Positions 10,452 through 21,679 of a stretch of DNA of 64,000 bases are shown piece by piece. Below the pieces are notes generated by a model that was not told the DNA's origin, did no database searches, and was given only the letters and a program-made list of their open reading frames with translations. The DNA is from Adiantum capillus-veneris (lineage: Eukaryota; Streptophyta; Polypodiopsida; Polypodiales; Pteridaceae): assembly GCA_014529385.2 (NCBI GenBank), contig CM043954.1:4775306-4839305 (forward strand), given 5' to 3'. The translations under genes and the position numbers were made by a program. Each line of letters begins with the position of its first letter. Positions within the stretch are counted from its first letter, which is position 1.

Positions 10452-11102
10452 TGTAAGGTCTCCGACCCCGAGCTAAAAGAACACCATTGTACCATGAAAC
10501 AATCATAATGGAAAAAGTTACTATTTTTAGCAGTTTTCCAAAATATATTGATGCCATGATGTTTAGAATGTCATAAAGCTTGCAAAAGTGAATTAAAATA
10601 ATTTCTGTGGAAAATTTTCAAAAATAGTAAGTTTTTGGTCACAAAACCCGTTTAGTTTTGATCGTCTCGACAAATTGCACCCGTACTTTGAATTTGAAAA
10701 AATGCATTTTCGGACCTCGAGGGCTACTAAATATGACAGGTACTCGGACATGTACACCTTAGTTAGAGCTTAGTATAGCAATTTATGGCATTAAATTTCG
10801 ACTCGTATCGCCCGTTTTAGCCTAAAGTCAAAAACTTCCTAAGGCTGTGCGAGGAGCACTGAGGCTCGGGGGCTGTGTGGGAACATGTTCCAGGCCACTC
10901 AGAGCTTGCTTTAGCAGCTAGGGGGCACCCTCTCATCTGTAGGGAGTTTTGGGAGACGTTCCATGTTTGAGAGAGAGTGTGAGAGTCAGTTAGACTAGCT
11001 AACTGGACACTCGGTAGGCATGTAACTGGACTTACCATGCATGAAGTGAGTGCTCTCCATATGCATATAGCAGCTTGGTTCAATTTTCAGCATGGGATAG
11101 CC

Positions 11103-11110
11103 TATATAAG
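11103..11110 (+). promoter_or_regulatory. TATA box in the A-family LTR
   Basis: TATATAAG lies just before a CACACA-rich leader. The D copies have TATTTAAG at the same place (41178 and 45391). Confidence 0.6.
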
Positions 11111-12020
11111 AGTGTGCTCACACACACACACACACACACATATATGCTCACACACCCATCTAGTACACACACACAAACACTTACACACACACCTTGGGGA
11201 GGTGCTGCAGGCACACATAGTCCTTGGAGAAGAAGCAAAGGAGGGAGGTGCTGCTCGATTATCATCTTGAAAACTCCATTAGATCAGAATTTAAAGTATA
11301 TTTCAGCCCTAATCATGGTAAAATCAAATTTATTTTATGCTTTGTTGCAAATCTCTATACCAATCTCTTAATCCCGCAACTATTATGCTTAATCATAGCT
11401 AAATTACCCAATAGATGCTCTCTAATTCTCCATATCATTAGCCTATTGCATAATCTTAATCTCAATTTATCAATTATGCAAGTAATTAAACTCTCCTAAT
11501 CATAACTTAATGCATGATTAGCAGAAAGGATTTAACCACTAGCCATTATAGTGATGGAATTAAACCAACATCTAGCAATGTGGTTAAACGACCAAATTCA
11601 ATCTATCATCTCACCATGATCAATTAGCTAAGTTTAAATTCAAATTACACATGATTAAGGTATAATTAAAGAAATTAATTCCCTATGAAAAGGAATCTCT
11701 TTCACCTATGCACATGGTAATTCTGCATTGGATTAGTGAAGCAATTATTATGCCTAATTCATCTCTAGTACTCTAATTAAGCAAGATCTAATTATCTAGG
11801 CCGATTAATTAATTCCAGGGTCAGTTCCCATAAGAACAATTGAGATGCTATCCTAAATTTGATGTAGCTATGAACGATTGCATGTCTTGAAGTAAATCTA
11901 ATCCTCTCGCATAAGAGAAATTGCTCGTTGAGACTAATCTTGTCATCTTGGTTGTCATGATATTCTCGAACACTAGTTCTTCTTTTCCCGAATTTATCAA
12001 TTTAAAGTAGTAAGTATAAA

Positions 12021-12161
12021 ATGGCCTTAACAAAGAGAACTCGTTTTGGCGGATCTCACGACCGTGAGGCTGGCACGAGCAAGTCTAACGGAAAGGGGAA
12101 AGCTCCCATGGATGAGCAAGCACCGGCCATCTTACGAAGTAGCCACAAGGAGATCGTTGAG
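12021..12161 (+). CDS. Putative LTR-encoded first gag exon (A 3' LTR copy)
   Basis: ATG in a good context (AAAATGGC) opens 47 codons (MALTKRTRFGGSHDREAGTS then KGKAPMDEQAPAILRS), ending exactly at GAG|GTAGGT. The two D copies have the same length and phase. Beyond the donor-like site the frame ends within about 12 codons. In this 3' copy the exon has no downstream gag, so it would act only from the 5' LTR. Confidence 0.6.
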
Positions 12162-12449
12162 GTAGGTCAAAATTCAATTCAAGTATTGTTTAATTGAAAT
12201 TGCATTCAATAAGGTAGGAAGGAAACATATCAAACATGTTGGAAATCCAACGGAAACCTCGGCATTTGAATTGAAATGTATATTAAATTCCAAGTAGGAA
12301 AGAATGATTGTTAGATATACTGTTTGAGATAGGAAAGAATGTTTGCTAGGGAAAATTTAGCTCAGCTTGTTCATTTTTATTTCCAATGTTTATACTAGTC
12401 CGAACCCTCTCTTGATCATAGGGGGCAGAGTTCCTGGTTAAGGGCTCTT

Positions 12450-12566
12450 GAATCCACGTCTGCTGGTTAAGAGGTGGATACCCACATCTGCTGGTTAAGC
12501 GGTGGGAACCCACGTCTTGCGTTCTATGCAGTCGGAATGTCCACGGCTGCTGGTTAAGCGGTGGAC
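12450..12566 (+). repeat. Array of small hairpin repeats in the LTR
   Basis: Units of about 28 bp contain CTGCTGGTTAAGCGGTGG. In good units the outer bases TCCAC and GTGGA, and the inner GCT and AGC, can pair. One unit is degenerate. The same array occurs at 42341-42424 and 55289-55372. Confidence 0.7.
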
Positions 12567-13241
12567 ATACCTAGTTGTATGGGTAGCTAGGTGACAACGA
12601 GAGGAGTAAACTCTCTCTGGAGGGGGGATGTTGTACCTCCAGAGCATTGGAACTTTAAATGAATGAGTTTTTGAGCGAATTTTTACTAGAATTACTGTCT
12701 TGGTGCTGCTTTGCAATACTGGTTGAAGGGCTGTATTAAGGAACTTGTGAACCGGAACTTAATCAATGAACTTATGTGTTCAACAACCATGTGTGGTAGT
12801 AATTAGGTAACAAAGGAAGTGTGAGTATGGGGTGGAAAGTGGGGTCTTGGGTCTGGTTCCAATGCCTATGAGAAGGGTGGTCCCGATTGGTCAGGAACTC
12901 TTCGTCCCCATAGTACTATAAATTGACGCTAGTATTACTCATTGCCCCAAGAGCGGCGAAGCCTCAAGTGTACGTGCCTCTGAAACATGGGGAAAAAGGC
13001 AATCGGGACTTCTCTCCTCTTGGAATGTGGGTCTTAGGATCGCTAGATAAGTTAATCACGCTTCCCCTACGGGGTGGAACTAGATCTCGATGCTAGTAGG
13101 CTCGAACTCGACTCACTTTGTGATGAGAGATCGTCCGCTAGATGAACCATAAACCACTTTGTTTGCTTCCGTTGTAGATCTAGTGGCCACCAGGTTTACC
13201 ATTAGATCCGTTGTTTGAGACAACGATGTGGGGACCTAACA

Positions 13242-13430
13242 TAGAAAGTTAGTTTTTGGACCTAGATTCTACTAGGGATACATACATATAGTCATATTAT
13301 CTTTGGATTGACTAGTTTAAAGGATGCATGTATTACCATCTTACTTCTTTTCTTTTCCTTTTTCTCAAGTATCTCAGCATTACAAATATACTACCCAAAT
13401 ACAGATCCATAATACCCAAAAAATCTGGAA
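13242..13430. other. No gene seen
   Basis: AT-rich DNA directly after element A. It is flanking sequence into which A inserted, or decayed repeat. Confidence 0.5.
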
Positions 13431-14695
13431 GCTATCAATGAAAAACTTAGAATGGATCGTGCCAAAATCTACAAACATACCCTTAGGTGGTCTTTGATTT
13501 ACATTGCATATAGATACATACCTTTTCTTGCTAGAGCTACCAAAAGAATTAAAGCTTTTGATTGTACATCCTACTTTGTCTCTAATTTATGTTGATCTCT
13601 CTATTTTCAAAATAACTCTTTGGACCTTGGGATGGAATGCCTAGCTAGTCAAGCTCACTTCTTTTAAAGCAAGTGTCTATGTTTTACATTGCATTGAGGA
13701 TGCTATTGCTTTGAAACTTATTGTTGAGTCTACAAATGTTCAGAATTTTTCTCGTGGTTCCTTACTACAACTTCTTTCTTTCAATGATTGGATCAACCTC
13801 TTAGCCTCTCTTGTGAAAACAAGAAAGAAAGATTTAAACTCTTCGAAGAGGAATTAAAACAACTTTATCTTCTTCAAGAAATTCACACATAATCACTTGC
13901 TACCTTTTCCTCCTTAGGTGCAGAGTTAACCAATCTTAAAAAGTAGTGTGGACTTAGCCTATCCTTCAATACTACATTGATAGCTCCATATGTCAATGTA
14001 TCAAAAGCAATATTTTTAGTCACAATCCGATGGTGATAGAAGCAGCTAAGAATTTCCAGCATGATTTATGCTCTCTTAGTGAGTCTGCAGTTTTGGAAGT
14101 GATTCCTAAAGTCTCAAATTTTTTTCCTTTTCTTCCTCCAAAACAAGTTGAGGTAGAAGGGGCAAGTGTGGACAATCAACTTTGGACCCTACCCAACAAA
14201 GGTTTTTTGGAACCTATCTCACTTGAATCTTGGATTTTTCTAGCCAACTTACATGCTACTTGCATGGATGAATGTCAGGTTCATAGGTTCCACAATAGCA
14301 CCTTTTTAAGATTACACATCACTCCTACTTGTAATTGCATTAATCATACATAATCTACATCTCAATTGGATAAATTTGGCTCACACATTAGTACTTCAAA
14401 CTTAGATATTTGTGAGGATCATGAGATTCGTGCTTTGCTTAACAAAGGATTAAATCATATTCCCCTTCCTCCACTTAACCCCCACTTAGATTTTGTTGCC
14501 CTTCTTAACTGCTTAACTGACCTGGCTTATAAAGTCCAACTGGAGTCAAAGGTGATTCACACCCTCTCTCAACTTGCTAAAATTATTTTAGTAAATGGAG
14601 AATCTTTTACAACTAGTACAACTTATCTGACGTTAAAAATTACGCTAGTAGGCCCTACCAATTTTGAATGTGGAATTATTAATAAGAATCTTTGA
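13431..14695 (+). pseudogene. Possible Penelope-like retroelement fragment, N-terminal part
   Basis: Two open stretches in one frame, 14030-14350 and 14366-14695, are separated by a TAA at 14351. The second has EIRALLNKGLNHIPLPP followed by a leucine-rich helix (LLNCLTDLAYKVQ). An 'LL.KGLN..P' motif before the polymerase is typical of Penelope-like elements, which occur in some non-flowering plants and conifers. Upstream at 13431 another frame (RMDRAKIYKHTLRW) looks like the same protein. No RT core or GIY-YIG endonuclease is present. The family call is tentative. Confidence 0.35.
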
Positions 14696-14772
14696 AGATC
14701 CTCTCCAGCTTTTAGTGGAAAAGGGGGGTGGGGAGGGAGGATGAGTTCTCGCGCCTGCGTCACTCGCTCCTC

Positions 14773-14828
14773 CTGCTGGCCATGGAGGACGGGCAAGAGA
14801 CTGCTGGCCATGGAGGACGGGCAAGAGA
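14773..14828 (+). repeat. 28-bp tandem duplication
   Basis: The unit beginning CTGCTGGCCATGGAGG is repeated twice, head to tail and identical. Confidence 0.9.
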
Positions 14829-14978
14829 GATGGTCTGCAATTCATTTTGCTTCAAGATTTCAAAGTTTGGAATCGAATCATGCAAATTAATTAATGACTT
14901 GAGAATGGATGTGTGATTTTTGGCCCGACGATAGATGGAGACAAGCGACGACGTTGCATTAGCAATGGCAGATTTTTG

Positions 14979-15125
<147 letters not shown>

Positions 15126-15273
15126 CTAGGGATGGAGAGTACGTTGGTCCGGAGAAGGAGAAATTCCGTGACAAAATAGACCAAAAAAATAATTTAATTT
15201 CCTCTCGGCCAATTCAAGGAAAGGAATTTTGTATCTTTGAACCTTGCATGGGGCTCACGCAACAGAGGGCGCG

Positions 15274-15274
<1 letters not shown>

Positions 15275-15361
<87 letters not shown>
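15275..15361 (+). repeat. (GA)n microsatellite
   Basis: About 87 bp of uninterrupted GA. Confidence 0.98.
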
Positions 15362-15362
<1 letters not shown>

Positions 15363-15492
15363 GTGCCAGCTATCGAGGAGAGGGTGCGGGTGCAGATAGA
15401 GATCTTTTGGCTCAATTGATGGCGAGGAGTACGGGTAGAGAGAGATAGTGACGAATGCAAGAAGACCAGCACAGGGCCCTGTGTGTGTGTGT

Positions 15493-15493
<1 letters not shown>

Positions 15494-15568
<75 letters not shown>
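15494..15568 (+). repeat. (CT)n microsatellite
   Basis: About 75 bp of CT preceded by a short GT run. The strand is opposite to the two GA tracts just upstream, so this pair could fold on itself. Confidence 0.98.
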
Positions 15569-15571
<3 letters not shown>

Positions 15572-15660
15572 CGCTTGCAAGCAAGTTAGGAGATCAGTTT
15601 GCGAATGCGGAATGAAGGGCTTCTCTCTGATTGCGTGCTTGCATGCATTTTGAAGGCAAG

Positions 15661-15661
<1 letters not shown>

Positions 15662-15702
<41 letters not shown>

Positions 15703-15709
15703 CCCCCCT
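15662..15709 (+). repeat. (TC)n microsatellite ending in a C run
   Basis: About 40 bp of TC, then CCCCCCCC. Confidence 0.97.
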
Positions 15710-16418
15710 AGTCATCTGCAGGCAACGCGCTGACTAAAACCAGAGGCTCTCTCTCATTCTCCTTCTATTGTGTTTGTCTGCAAACTCAGGATCCCTTTGT
15801 GAGTGTGCTTAGGTATGAAAGGGTACATACGACCTGTGGGGCTGAAGATGCAGGGTGGCGACTCGCGAGGGAAAGAGTAAACGGTAAGGGGATTTGGTGT
15901 GGTGGCGCATTGTGAGGCAACAAAGGTAGGGCATTTACAGGGTAGGAAAGGGGTGGAGCAACAATGTCGGGCTGGCAATAGTTGCAGAAGCAACTAGATA
16001 GTAGCAAGACCGGGGGGGGGGGGGGGGGGGAGTTTTAAGTCAAAAATAAGTAAAAATAACTTTTTAAAAAAAAAGTCAAATTTTGGCTCTTAGTGATCCA
16101 CGTTTTTGGTGATGTGGCCACACCTCTTTACTCCCTTCACTTTCAAAAATCTAGAGAGAGAAAGTGACCTCCTAGGTGACCAAAGGGGCCTTTTGCCAAC
16201 AAATGTAGGACCAATGAAGGAGAGTGAGTGCTTTTTCCCTATGATCAACGATGCACCATCAAAATTAATGAGCAAGTGTGTGGACTTTTTTGTGTTAAAT
16301 GAAATGAAGGGTTTCTCGATAGTTTGTATATCCCCCCACCCTCCTTTCTCTTCTGTTACATCTCTTTGTGTGTGTGTCAATGTTGGTGGATGTGTGTGCC
16401 TACATACCATTTTGGTGG

Positions 16419-16420
<2 letters not shown>
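15710..16420. other. No gene seen; poly-G tract at 16012-16030
   Basis: Low-complexity flanks of the microsatellite cluster. A run of about 19 G near 16012-16030 is followed by A/T-rich DNA. ORFs here are short and unlike known proteins. Confidence 0.6.

Positions 16421-16489
<69 letters not shown>
16421..16489 (+). repeat. (GA)n microsatellite
   Basis: About 69 bp of GA directly beside the 3' end of the minus-strand LINE fragment. Confidence 0.97.
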
Positions 16490-16492
<3 letters not shown>

Positions 16493-16599
16493 ATTATCAT
16501 CCTCGGAGGTCAAATATGACCTATGGGACCAAAGTTACATGTGATGTAGTATGTGTATGCCTGATAAGTGACTCTTGATGCTCCAAAATTGTGGTGATG

Positions 16600-17715
16600 A
16601 CGGTCGCAATGGGGAGCCCACACTGTGGCTAGGAGAGGAAAGTGTACAGGTCTAGGTCGTGGCTAAAAATGTGAGAGAAGCAAGTTCGGATGTGACCAAA
16701 AGCTGAGCACTCTGGTAGTGTGTGGTACTCAGACTCTTGAACTTGTAGTGAGCATAATGTGCACAATTGATTTGACTCTTCTCCATTGCCCCAATGCCCT
16801 GGCTTGCATCGAAGGGAATGGGAGCTAAGCCAAATGGCAGCAACAGAGCATATCACCGACAAGGGGATAGGCTCAAGTATGTAAGTGCGAGCACAATTTC
16901 CTCTTTCACTGAAGAACATGGTTTTGTAGTTGGGGGCAATATGGGTTGTGTAATGTATGAAGCATGACCCACTAGATTTCTCCCACGCCATAATACATTT
17001 GCATTGTAGAAAAGCTTCATTCACTTGGGAGTCAATTGAAGCATCATGTAGCAAGTGTAATGCATCCCATCTCCCAAACCACTTCTTTATGTCTTGCATC
17101 CATCTCGTGCTCAAGATCTTGCTTTTATGCATCTTTTGAAGTTTTTGCTTGCTTCCCATGCAATTCTAGGAAGTTGTTGTGAGGGGTTTTGATGCATATT
17201 TATCATGTACTCCACAACCCTTTCCATGTCCATAGGCTCAATTGGAAGAGATCCCAACTCAAGAAGTAGGAGCATATATGGTGTTTGTGTCTTAACTTAT
17301 AGAAAATCTGTAAGAAAACATTTTTGGACATTCTCAACCTCTTTCCAAGTAAACTTTGAGATGCTCCCGCCCCACACTTCAACTCCATAAAGAAGAACCG
17401 TGTCACCAACGCATCAAAAAGGTACTTCTTGAGAACCCAACACTTGATGTTTCCCGCATTACACATGTTCTCGAATGCATAATATGCTCTCTTTCCCACT
17501 TCCAAACGACACATAGCACATTCATGCCACTTGTGATTGGACAAAACCTGAAGGCCAAGGTACGTAAAGCTTTCAACAACTTCAAGTGTCTCATTGATGT
17601 ACACAATGGATGGCTTCTCGTTATGGTTGGTTTTAACAAGCATAACCTTTGGTTTGGATTCATTCACAATCAGCTCACTATGCAAGAAAAAGTTCTCAAG
17701 GACAACCATAAGCTT
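16600..17715 (-). pseudogene. LINE (non-LTR retrotransposon), 3' fragment: RT C-terminus and zf-RVT-like zinc domain
   Basis: On the minus strand the frame encodes NESKPKVMLVK, FTYLGLQVLSNHKW, GKRAYYAFENMC and WVLKKYLFDALVT, the usual end of a LINE reverse transcriptase. Further on (about 16640-16800) comes CTLCSLQVQESEYHTLPECSAF, a zf-RVT-like C..C...H...C motif. Several stops and frame changes are present. The sequence matches 22441-23130 up to AAGCTT at about 17715, where it switches abruptly to CACTA transposase. This is the pattern of a 5'-truncated LINE insertion. Confidence 0.85.
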
Positions 17716-19620
17716 CCAATCGTGGGACTTAAGACCACTAAGATTGTCATCTCTCGTAAAAGACATTTTCAAACATTGCATGCACCCAGTGGGAGTCTTG
17801 AATGAAGATATAGTCTTCTTCACTTGTGTCTCTTCTATATGACTCAAAACCCATGGACCTTTTGGTATAGCAAACTTTCCATTGGGTTTAAGTCAAGGCC
17901 ACATCTCTGGCATTCGACCCACAGCCTGTAGGTCATCTCTTTGGGCCTTGCTATCCCTTTTTCCAGTGATGTTTTTCCATATGATCTTCCCCCCATTCTT
18001 GAAGATGTGCTTTGGGTCGAGCAGATGATTAATCAATAGGTCACTCCAGTACAGGATTTTATAGAAAATAAAAAGTCTTTTCCTTTTGAGTGGCATGAAA
18101 TCTCCCCTCTCCAGCCACATCTTTTTCCAATTGCTCTCTTTCAATGGATTCATGTCATGTTTGCATATGTTTGGTCCATGTAGCTCATGTCCTTCAGGCA
18201 AAAATCTACCATGCTCCTCATAAACTATCTTACTCAAATGATCAGAGTGGCGGAAGCCAAGTGGAGGACCACATTTTGGACATGCATGATTTCTCGAGTA
18301 ATTCAAGATTGAAAAATCATAAAATTTAAATATAAAAGCATTGGCATAGCCAAGAATAACATGTATGTGAGGGTCTCAAAGGTACTTAACTGAACACTCA
18401 CCTAAGCCTAGCCAATCGTGCATGGTCCACATGAGAATGCCTTGCATATGTATTGTTTGTCATACGATTGGTTGGGACATATCAACCACATCAATCCATG
18501 TCCACAAGATTTGGAGCTCTTCTATAAGTGGTGCAAGATAGACATCCATGTTATTTTCTTTGTACTTTCCTGGGACGATTAGTGACAATAACAGATGGCC
18601 CTTCTTGATAGCTAGCCATGGTGGAAGATTATAATTAACCAAGCAAATAGGCCATGTGCTCCATGACTAACTCCGTAATCCAAATGGGTTTACTCCGTCC
18701 ATTGCCAGACCAAAGCGGATACATCGAGGCTAATCCTTAAATGTAGGCCAACTTTTTTCTATGTGCTTCCATGCACCAGAGTTAGTACGTACCCACATCA
18801 CATCATTTGTCGATCTAGTATTTGAGTGCCATGTCATCAAAGCGGCTATAGACTTGCACCTGAATATGCTCTTTATTCTTGGAATGATAGGAAAGTATCG
18901 AAGGACCTTTGCATGGATAAATTTTCCTTGTGTGTCCTCTTTCTACCTACTTAATTGACAATCGGGACATTGTTTCAAATTTGCATACTCATTTGCAAAA
19001 GAGTATACAATCATTAGGGCTTGCATGTATTTTTGATAATCCAAGCCCAAGTTTGTAAGAAGAGTTTTAGTGGACGAATAGTGGGCATGTGATTGCCTTT
19101 TGAAAAGATTTTCTCATCGAGCAACCTGTTGTTACATCAACAAGTGAACACAACAATCATATTATAAAACTGCAATTTGCACTTTGGAAATTTGCACTTT
19201 ACCTGAAAATCTCTGTGATGGAGGCGTCAGACCACTCGTAGATAGACTGCAAATTAAGCATTGCCAAAGCAGTACGGAGAACTGAGATTTTTGCAGCATT
19301 GTAAAGCATCATACGTGCGAGAGTTGCATCATCTTGCCCTCTTTATCATTGCTATCATGCCTTCAATATGGATGGGATAACTGAGGTTGGTTCGTAGGTC
19401 TACCTTGAATGTTGTTGTCTTCTATGTTTTCAATGATGGGATCCATTTCAAAGAACGCATCTAACATCTGCTCCATCTCTCCTTCTTGAAATGTGGAATC
19501 AAGTATTGGTTGGGTAGACTCAGTTGATGGTTGTCTGTTTGAAAATAATCTTCTCTGGGATGAAGTTGGAGCAATGTCTACTTGAAGAGGTTGAACTACT
19601 ACCTGAGATCGATAACTCAA
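17716..19620 (-). pseudogene. CACTA (En/Spm) transposase, Transposase_21 family, decayed
   Basis: Minus-strand reading gives the CACTA order: an N-terminal region (19363-19620), a cysteine pair (CPDC) near 18950, RYFPIIPRIKSIFRC, MTWHSNTRS, RFGLAMDGVNPFG, YNLPPWLAIKKGHLLLSLI with IVPG, MDVYLAPLIEELQILW, CPKCGPPLGFRHS, then ITGKRDSKAQRDDL with MPEMWP, then FKTPTGCMQC and LSGLKSHDWKLM. Stops at several points kill it. The LINE fragment interrupts it after KLM at 17715. It would cut and paste elements with CACTA ends. Confidence in the family is high because of the YNLPPWL and GLKSHD blocks. Confidence 0.88.
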
Positions 19621-19828
19621 GTCTTGTCGTTGATCTATGGGAAAGGGACCATTATTGTGTATGTGCTAGTCGCAGATTTTTTGTTTTTGAAAGATCTGAT
19701 ACTTGCAATGCTCACAAGAACACGCCATCCTATCATCCATACTATATCTACCAATGATGAAACAAATAATTAAATCACTTTTTTTATACGTACACACCAC
19801 TAACTACATGACAATACATGAAAACCTT

Positions 19829-20600
19829 ACATTCTCTAGCCGTGCCCAATCCCCGCACACTTCAGACTAGAGGTGCACGGAGATCAAGACCACAAGGTAA
19901 TAATCTCGTCTTTATTGGTCAATGACTATATATTAGTATTTTTGAAGTCTGTGTATGCTATTGAAGTTCGATTGCATTATTTTACTCCGTTATTGAAGTT
20001 CCTTTGCATTTTTTAAGTACACAAGCCATTTTTGAAGACTTTGGCATTTTTGAAGTCCGTTTGTGGTTTTTCTACTATTTGGGCTAGCTCTAACAACCTC
20101 ACATTCTCTAGCCATGCCCGATCCCCGCACACCTCGGTCTAGAGGTTCACGGAGATTAGAACCACAGGGTAATAATCTTGTCTCTATTGGTCAATGACTA
20201 TATATTAGGATTTCTGAAGTCTGTGTGTGCTATTGAAGTCTTATTGTGTTATTTTACTTCGTTTGTCAAAGTCTGTTTGCATTTGTGAAGCACATAAGTC
20301 ATTTCTTAAGACTGCTACATTTCTATAGTCCGTTTGCGATTTTTTTACGATTTATTGCTAGCTCTAACAACGTCACATTCTCTAGCCATGCCCGATCTCT
20401 ACACACCTCGGTCTAGAGGTGCACAAAGATCAGGACCACCGGGTAATAATCTCGTCTTTATTGGTCAATGCCTATATATGAGGGTTTGACATAAGTCTGT
20501 TTTTGAAATCTTCTGTGTTTTTGTAGTCTGTTTGTACTATTACATTCCAAATGTGTTAGTTTACTTTGTTTGTCAAAGGTCTTTCGTCGCTAACATTGAG
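19829..20600 (+). repeat. About 273-bp tandem repeat, 2.8 units
   Basis: Units start at 19829, 20101 and 20375 with ACATTCTCTAGCC.TGCCC. Each contains GGTAATAATCT and TTGGTCAATG. It lies between the CACTA transposase and the right end, so it is probably part of the transposon. Confidence 0.9.
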
Positions 20601-21430
20601 CGGCTAGCCCTAAGCGTGTAGCCCTCAACACCCTAAATACGGGGTAGTCCTTTCTGACTGGTAAGAGACTAAATACCTAAGAGGTTACCTATAAACAACA
20701 AGCCCTAATATACCATTTGAATATCGATTAAACCTTTATGACTAGCCCTAAGTTTCTAAGTGACTAAATAACAAAACTAGCTAGCTGCGGATCAGTCCTA
20801 AGCGATGAAACCACTTATTACTTTAACGGTTAGTGTTAAAGGACTAAACCTAATTAAGCGAATAGCCTACAATATGTCACAATTTCAAAAATAACAATAT
20901 ATATTTTAAATTTCTAAATTTATTTATAGAAAAACAACAAAACTAATTATAAAATAACATAAATAAAAATAAGTCTTTCTTTTAATTATAAAATGTAGTT
21001 ATCTTTCTTAGATGATGAAGATTTTTAGCTAATAATAATTACAAAATAACACTTTATTTACTTTTAAATGAAAAATCTATGTATGTGTCACGTGTGTTTA
21101 TATTGTTTAGTGTGCATTTTTATTTACTTGCATGCATGTTTATATAAATGTGTGTGTATGTGTGTATGCGTGGCGTATTTGAGCAAGAAAGAGTTGGAAA
21201 AGTGTCCTCAAACCTACAAAAACGCACACACACATGCTATATTACACTTACATACAATAAAGTGCACAAATCTACAAGGAAACTTGAAAAGAAGCTCACC
21301 TTGTTGCTGGGGAGTAGCCTAAGAGCGAAAACCTCCGGCAAGTCGTGAGGCAGAAGATCTGCAGCAAGGGAGGAGGAGGAGGAGAGGAAGAGAGGAAGAT
21401 AAAAAAGGATGGAAATGTGCAAGAAAGACC
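20601..21430. other. No gene seen (CACTA interior)
   Basis: AT-rich DNA with short repeats of the type CTAGCCCTAAG near 20600-20870 and a GT-rich stretch near 21140-21170. No coding signal. Confidence 0.55.
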
Positions 21431-21439
21431 CACGGTTCT

Positions 21440-21550
21440 ATTTTTTGCAGGTTCTGTTGGTGCAGGTGCCGGTATGGGCACCGGTACAGATGCCGGTATG
21501 GGCTCCAATATCTTCGTCGATACAACTGCTGCTGGTATGCCCGCCGGTAT
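21440..21550 (+). repeat. GCCGGTATG micro-repeats near the CACTA end
   Basis: GCCGGTATGG and close variants (CACCGGTAC, GCCGGTATGA) recur about five times in 110 bp, within 250 bp of the transposon end. Such subterminal arrays bind transposase in CACTA elements; that role here is inference. Confidence 0.6.
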
Positions 21551-21668
21551 GAGCGCAAAAAATTTAAAATTTAAAATTTTTAAAAGCTTGATTCCCCTCC
21601 AGATTTACCTACACATATATCGACGCCCGTCATTCACGTCGGTAATTTGACGTCGAAATTTAAGCGAT

Positions 21669-21679
21669 CTCTTGTAGTG
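21669..21679 (-). repeat. CACTA terminal inverted repeat, right end
   Basis: The reverse complement begins CACTACAAGAGATCG. The LINE sequence resumes immediately after it (ATCCCCAAAG). Confidence 0.85.

Larger units (their letters stand above)
1..13241 (+). mobile_element. Element A: gag-only LTR retrotransposon (TR-GAG/LARD-like), 5' LTR incomplete
   Basis: A partial 5' LTR (1-602), a tRNA-Met-type PBS, a gag region, a polypurine tract and a full 3' LTR (10452-13241) define this element. Removing the nested element B leaves only about 1.64 kb between the LTRs, matching 1.64 kb in the sister copy D. That space holds gag and a short piece resembling the start of the integrase region; no protease, RT or RNase H is present. 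It must have moved with proteins supplied in trans. Its left end and target duplication lie outside the window. Confidence 0.9.
10452..13241 (+). repeat. 3' LTR of element A (2.79 kb)
   Basis: It runs from TGTAAGGTCTCC after the PPT to GACCTAACA. In order it holds a TATA box (TATATAAG, 11103), a CA-rich tract (11117-11210), a 141-nt open exon-like segment (12021-12161) and a hairpin-repeat array (12450-12566). If the TATA box is used, U3 is about 0.7 kb and R plus U5 about 2.1 kb, unusually long. Confidence 0.92.
17716..21679 (-). mobile_element. CACTA transposon (partial), right end intact
   Basis: Transposase on the minus strand, an internal tandem-repeat block, and a right terminus ending CTCTTGTAGTG (reverse complement CACTACAAGAG) at 21679. 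Just inside lies CGACGCCCGTCATTCACGTC, a typical CACTA subterminal motif. The flanking DNA at 21680 is LINE endonuclease sequence. I could not find the opposite CACTACAAGA end; it may be lost left of the LINE insertion. Confidence 0.8.

Noticed and set aside
11037-11371. Thr/His-rich small ORFs in the A LTR
   Set aside because: They come from the CACACA tract in the LTR leader and are not conserved in D.
17203-17847. A single novel 214-residue host protein
   Set aside because: The first part matches CACTA transposase and the rest a LINE RT, with the junction visible by comparison with the LINE copy at 23130.
19829-20600. CRISPR-like or satellite array
   Set aside because: Units of 273 bp are direct repeats without spacers and lie inside a CACTA element of a plant genome.
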